23,679 bases of DNA from a virus. The stretch is taken from IMG/VR virus record IMGVR_UViG_3300012350_000009, positions 1-23,679 of that record, one strand, 5' to 3'. Of the stretch, positions 20,279-23,679 are shown in pieces. Both the position numbers and the translations under genes were made by a program. The notes beneath the pieces are model-generated. The model saw only the letters and a list, made by a program, of their open reading frames with translations, had not been told where the DNA came from and searched no databases. How positions within the stretch are numbered: the stretch's first letter is position 1; each line of letters opens with the position of its first letter.

Positions 20279-22192
20279 CTATTGGGTCGGTCCGGTGGGC
20301 ATTGCGATGGCGGCCTCGGGCGTCTGAGCCAGGCCGGGTAGCTGCGGTGGAGCTGCGGGCGCCACTGGAGCGGCCGCAGCTCCCAGCGGGGCTGCTGGAG
20401 GTCGGCCCGCCGCCTTGTCGGCGATCGGCTTCAGGTAATCTAGGAGCTTGCGCATCTTGTACACGCCCGCGGTGGGGTAGTTGCCCCCGGTGATGGCGCG
20501 CAGGTAGCGCTTGCGGCAGTAGTCGAACAGCTTCTGCGGGTCCATCCACTCGTCGGGCGTCTCGTAGGGCTGCGTGTCCTCGAGCAGCCCGTCGGCAAGC
20601 TTCTCGGCGTATCCGAACTCGGCGAGCTTCTGGGCGGTGGCCGGGCCCAGGTCAGGGATGTCGAGCATCCACAGGATTTCCTCCTGGTCGAACCATCCGG
20701 CTTTCACGGCATCCATGGCCTTCTGGAGGCGCCCCGGGACGCTGTTGCCGAATAGCGCCGTGGGGAAGGTGCGGATCGCCGGCTTGCGTTCCATCGCCTT
20801 GAACGTGATGACGGTCGAGGCGCCCCGATCTACCGCCAGGTATTCTTCACCGCCCGCGCCGATGTCGGCCGAAACGGCGTACCACAGGTCAGCAGAGCGC
20901 GGGCAGAGCTGCTCCCACATCTGCGAGAGCTGGGAGAGCCGGTCATTCTCGAGGTCGGTCACGGCGTCGATCGCCACCATACTCGTCACGGCGGGGGCCT
21001 TCGTGGCATGCACTGCGTTCGGGGGCAGGCCCAGAATCTCTCCCGCCATGGCCTTGAGCATCTGCCACCAGGAGAAGTCCCCCACGGGCTGCACGGTGTG
21101 CATCGAGATGTCCGCTCCAGGGGCGTGCGGGATTATCTGCACCGGGTTGTTCGTGATGCCCTGGTTCGGGTCGATGCCAGCTCCCGTGGGCACGCCGATG
21201 AACAGCTTGGCCGCCAGATGGGTGGCATCGTCGGCGGCACTGAGCCAATCGTTGACACGATCTTGGATGCTCCGAATCTGCACCAGCGCCGACAATCCCC
21301 ACCCGCCCACGGGCGCCTCGTCGAACACCATCCGCTCGAACAGGTGTCGCTCGTGCTCGTACGCCTCGTTCACCGCCAGGAAGTCTCCGACCATGATGAC
21401 ATGCCGGCCGTCGGGTCCGCGCTTGTAGGCGTCCACCACGCGCACCATCCGCACGCCGTTTCGCTCGGACGTCGCTCGGTAGGTCTCGACCTGCGCCAGC
21501 CGCTCTGCGCCACCTTTGATGGAGTCCTTCGCATCATCGGACGTGCCGTAGTCACGCAGCGCATGGTCGATGGTTACCCACCGCGAGTGGTACATGCACT
21601 CCGGATCGCCATGCTTGTCGTCGTCCGGGTCGATCTTGAGCTCCCACGGCGGGACGCGCATCAGCTCGACGCGCACCTTGCCGGCAACCGTCTCCGGGTA
21701 GACCTTGAGCACGCCCCCGGGGCAGGTGAGCATGTCCCTGAACGCCAGCGTCGCCGTCTTCTGGTACTGTACCTTCTGCGCCCACGCATCGCTCGCGCTG
21801 GTCAGGTCACGCACGAGAGAGTGGGTCGTGTGGTCGCCGTGCTCGGGGAGGAACTGCGCGCGCGGCCGGAACGAGCAGATACGCGCCACGATCGTGTTCA
21901 CGATCTGGTAGCAGATGTTGTACTGCAGGTCGCCATTGACCGTGTCGTACTTGTAGGCGAACAGGTCCGACATCGAGGGCGTGTTGCCCGCGGAGATTGG
22001 CGTGCCGCTGTAGCGCTGCAGGTCCTGGATGATGCAGTTGATCCGCGCCATCTCCTGGGGGCTCGTCTCGATGGACAGCAGCGCCTTGTCGAGCTTCGCG
22101 ACCAGTTCGCGCCGGGCCAGCTGCGCCTCGTCGGAGTCGCCCTCGGCGCCCGTGGCCAGCTCTTTGTCGTGCCACTGAGTCAACGCGTCCAT
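20279..22192 (-). CDS. Portal protein
   Basis: A 637-residue protein downstream of the terminase, forming the dodecameric DNA gate. Recognisable parts are an N-terminal helical region (MDALTQWHDKEL), RYSGTPISAGNTP, a wing-like domain with TVAGKVRVELMRVPPWELKIDP, and the core with ALVQIRSIQDRVNDWLSAADD, HTVQPVGDFSWWQMLKAM and AGEILGLPPNAVHATKAPAV. The C-terminus is a Pro/Ala-rich tail. The length is between siphoviral and P22-type (725) portals and suits a podovirus. I chose ATG 22192 because it forms TGATG with the terminase stop and has GGAGG five bases upstream; ATG 22204, four codons earlier, is the alternative. Confidence 0.85.
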   Translation of the reverse strand: MDALTQWHDKELATGAEGDSDEAQLARRELVAKLDKALLSIETSPQEMARINCIIQDLQRYSGTPISAGNTPSMSDLFAYKYDTVNGDLQYNICYQIVNTIVARICSFRPRAQFLPEHGDHTTHSLVRDLTSASDAWAQKVQYQKTATLAFRDMLTCPGGVLKVYPETVAGKVRVELMRVPPWELKIDPDDDKHGDPECMYHSRWVTIDHALRDYGTSDDAKDSIKGGAERLAQVETYRATSERNGVRMVRVVDAYKRGPDGRHVIMVGDFLAVNEAYEHERHLFERMVFDEAPVGGWGLSALVQIRSIQDRVNDWLSAADDATHLAAKLFIGVPTGAGIDPNQGITNNPVQIIPHAPGADISMHTVQPVGDFSWWQMLKAMAGEILGLPPNAVHATKAPAVTSMVAIDAVTDLENDRLSQLSQMWEQLCPRSADLWYAVSADIGAGGEEYLAVDRGASTVITFKAMERKPAIRTFPTALFGNSVPGRLQKAMDAVKAGWFDQEEILWMLDIPDLGPATAQKLAEFGYAEKLADGLLEDTQPYETPDEWMDPQKLFDYCRKRYLRAITGGNYPTAGVYKMRKLLDYLKPIADKAAGRPPAAPLGAAAAPVAPAAPPQLPGLAQTPEAAIAMPTGPTQ

Positions 22193-23679
22193 CACATCCT
22201 CCATCCGTTGGCCGTGCGTTTCCTGAGGTATGCCGGCACGTTCTCGAGCGCTCTCGCCCGAGCCATCTCGGCCTCAAACGGATCGGCTGGAACCGGCGGT
22301 TTCGAAACCGGCACAGCGTCCCAGAACCCCGCCAGCGCGTACCGGGCGCACTCGGACGCAGTGGGGTGGTAGTCGTTCGTCCACGCCCATTGGTTGTTGG
22401 CCAGCTTGCCCTGGTCGAGCCGCGCCGTTACGAAGTCCTGGGCCAGGTTGCTCCCTGCGATGACCTTGAGCGTGGCGTTCCCCAGCATGTTGTTGGCACG
22501 CCGAATCTGTCCGGCCATGTCAGCCTTCTTCGCGGCCTTGATGCTGGGGATGCCGTGCGAGTGCTGGAAGGCGTTGATTTCCATGTCGCTGTTCGTGTCG
22601 TAGCGGTACTGCCAGTTGCGGCCGCCGATGGCGTCGCGCGCCTGCCTCACCACGTCGGCCATGTCGTCGAGGCTCAGGCGAGCGTTGTACTCGCTCACCC
22701 AATCGAACAGCTCGTACACGGGGCCGCCCGTCTTCGAGCTCCATCCGAGGATGACCACGCCGCACGGGTCCGATCCGCCGGGGTCAAGCGCCACGGAGAA
22801 CGTGTCCACGCCAGGGAGCGGGTCTGCCCCCCACGCCTTGCCGCTCTTGAGCTGCAGTCGGTCCACCCATGCCGGGCGCGCCGGGGCGTAGCCGTTGCGC
22901 TCCTCGCGGTAGTGGTAGGCGCGCGCGAGCGGATCGAACGCCTCGCGGTTGCCGAACCAATCGCGCTGAATCTGCGGGTCGAGCTCGGCGAGCCCGTTGG
23001 CCTGCATGTGGGCGTCCAGCTCGGCGCGGGCCTCGGGCGTGTGGACGTTGTCCATACGCCCCCATGAGCGTTGCCACCAGCTCGTCTTCTGCGACTCCAC
23101 CCACCACGGGCCGCCGGGCGCCTCGGGGATGGTGCCAGCGAGCAGCAGCGTGCTCGAGGGCGTGAGCATGGGGGGGAGGATGGTGCGCAGCATCGCCACG
23201 AACACATCGCGCGGCTGGCTCTGGCACTCGTCGATGCTCACCAGCGACCCGTCGAGGCGGCCGCCCAGGACATTCTGCACGTGCCTCACGTCGTCGGTCC
23301 CACTGAACAGCGTGCGGGAGCCGTTCGCCCACCGCGTGGTCATGGTGGTGTCGACGTGCTCGGCCGGCAGCTTCCACCGCGCGCACATCGGCAACCACAC
23401 CGGCTCCCAGAACGTGTTACGCACGGCGGGCCCGGTCAGTCCGAACGCCAGGTTTGTGACGCCCGGCCGTGACATGGCCCTGTCCGCGTGCGCACCCGCG
23501 ATGCTCCAACTCTTGCCCGTCTGGCGGGCCATCATGAGCAGCATGCGCCGCTCGACGCGCGCTGCCTGCAATACCTCGAGCTGTCGCGTGTGCCCGTTCG
23601 CGTAGGCCTTGATGTCGAAGCCGCGCTTAGCTAGCACCAGCTCGAGCCGGCGCGCCTCGGCCGCCAGCGCCCTCAGCCG
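22192..23679 (-). CDS. Terminase large subunit (5' end beyond window)
   Basis: The DNA-packaging motor ATPase and nuclease. A Walker A motif MARQTGKS lies near 23510-23535, Walker B reads SLVSIDEC, and the C-terminal nuclease region has VALDPGGSDPCGVVILGW followed by RYDTNSDMEINAF and a terminal helix ASECARYALAGFWDA. The frame has no stop up to the right edge. A GTG at 23637 could be a start, but residues upstream (RALAAEARRLEL) look like part of the protein, so I treat it as truncated at the window edge; about 496 codons are visible. Together with portal and scaffold it begins the head module. The small terminase is not in the window. Confidence 0.9.
   Translation of the reverse strand, partial: RLRALAAEARRLELVLAKRGFDIKAYANGHTRQLEVLQAARVERRMLLMMARQTGKSWSIAGAHADRAMSRPGVTNLAFGLTGPAVRNTFWEPVWLPMCARWKLPAEHVDTTMTTRWANGSRTLFSGTDDVRHVQNVLGGRLDGSLVSIDECQSQPRDVFVAMLRTILPPMLTPSSTLLLAGTIPEAPGGPWWVESQKTSWWQRSWGRMDNVHTPEARAELDAHMQANGLAELDPQIQRDWFGNREAFDPLARAYHYREERNGYAPARPAWVDRLQLKSGKAWGADPLPGVDTFSVALDPGGSDPCGVVILGWSSKTGGPVYELFDWVSEYNARLSLDDMADVVRQARDAIGGRNWQYRYDTNSDMEINAFQHSHGIPSIKAAKKADMAGQIRRANNMLGNATLKVIAGSNLAQDFVTARLDQGKLANNQWAWTNDYHPTASECARYALAGFWDAVPVSKPPVPADPFEAEMARARALENVPAYLRKRTANGWRM

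Noticed and set aside
21008-22372. 454-codon plus-strand frame
   Set aside because: Antisense to the portal and terminase genes; Arg/His/Val-rich shadow.

Overview
The window is a GC-rich (about two-thirds G+C by eye) piece of a tailed-phage or prophage genome. It carries the late (virion and lysis) region almost entirely on the minus strand. The two lipobox lipoproteins and the spanin-like membrane protein point to a Gram-negative host. The HExxH lipoprotein resembles proteins I associate with myxobacteria and relatives, but the host cannot be fixed from sequence alone. There is no tape-measure, tail-tube or sheath gene. A podovirus-type plan (portal, scaffold, capsid, adaptor, nozzle-like protein, then large Ala/Gly-rich putative ejection proteins) fits best. 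No integrase, repressor, tRNA or CRISPR is visible.

Right to left, in transcription order: large terminase (22192-23679, running off the window edge), portal (20279-22192), scaffold-like protein (19235-20263), then a plus-strand lipoprotein with an HExxH metal site (18773-19234) that interrupts the head operon. A 207-bp regulatory interval (18566-18772) follows. It holds two divergent sigma70-type promoters with back-to-back -35 boxes, two operator-like palindromes, and a hairpin that buries the ribosome binding site of the major capsid gene. Next come major capsid (17279-18565), a possible decoration protein, an acidic protein, a head-tail adaptor, two Gly-rich tail proteins, a 63-aa protein, a 1019-aa nozzle-like protein, an 858-aa repeat protein ending in a self-cleaving S74 chaperone domain, and two Ala/Gly-rich putative ejection proteins (472 and 550 aa).

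The left 4 kb is a lysis and accessory cassette packed with very small genes. Many are joined by 1-8 base overlaps (ATGA, GTGA, TTGA, TGATG). It contains a two-helix holin candidate, two 23- and 31-residue single-helix membrane peptides, a membrane-anchored spanin-like protein, a 52-residue partial copy of that protein's C-terminus, a Cys-rich lipoprotein, and an M15-type zinc endolysin. Several genes here are too short for ordinary ORF calling and are supported mainly by their exact stop/start overlaps.

At the far left a plus-strand operon (end of an unknown gene, then a VRR-NUC nuclease) converges on the endolysin. The two stop codons share one CTAG palindrome.
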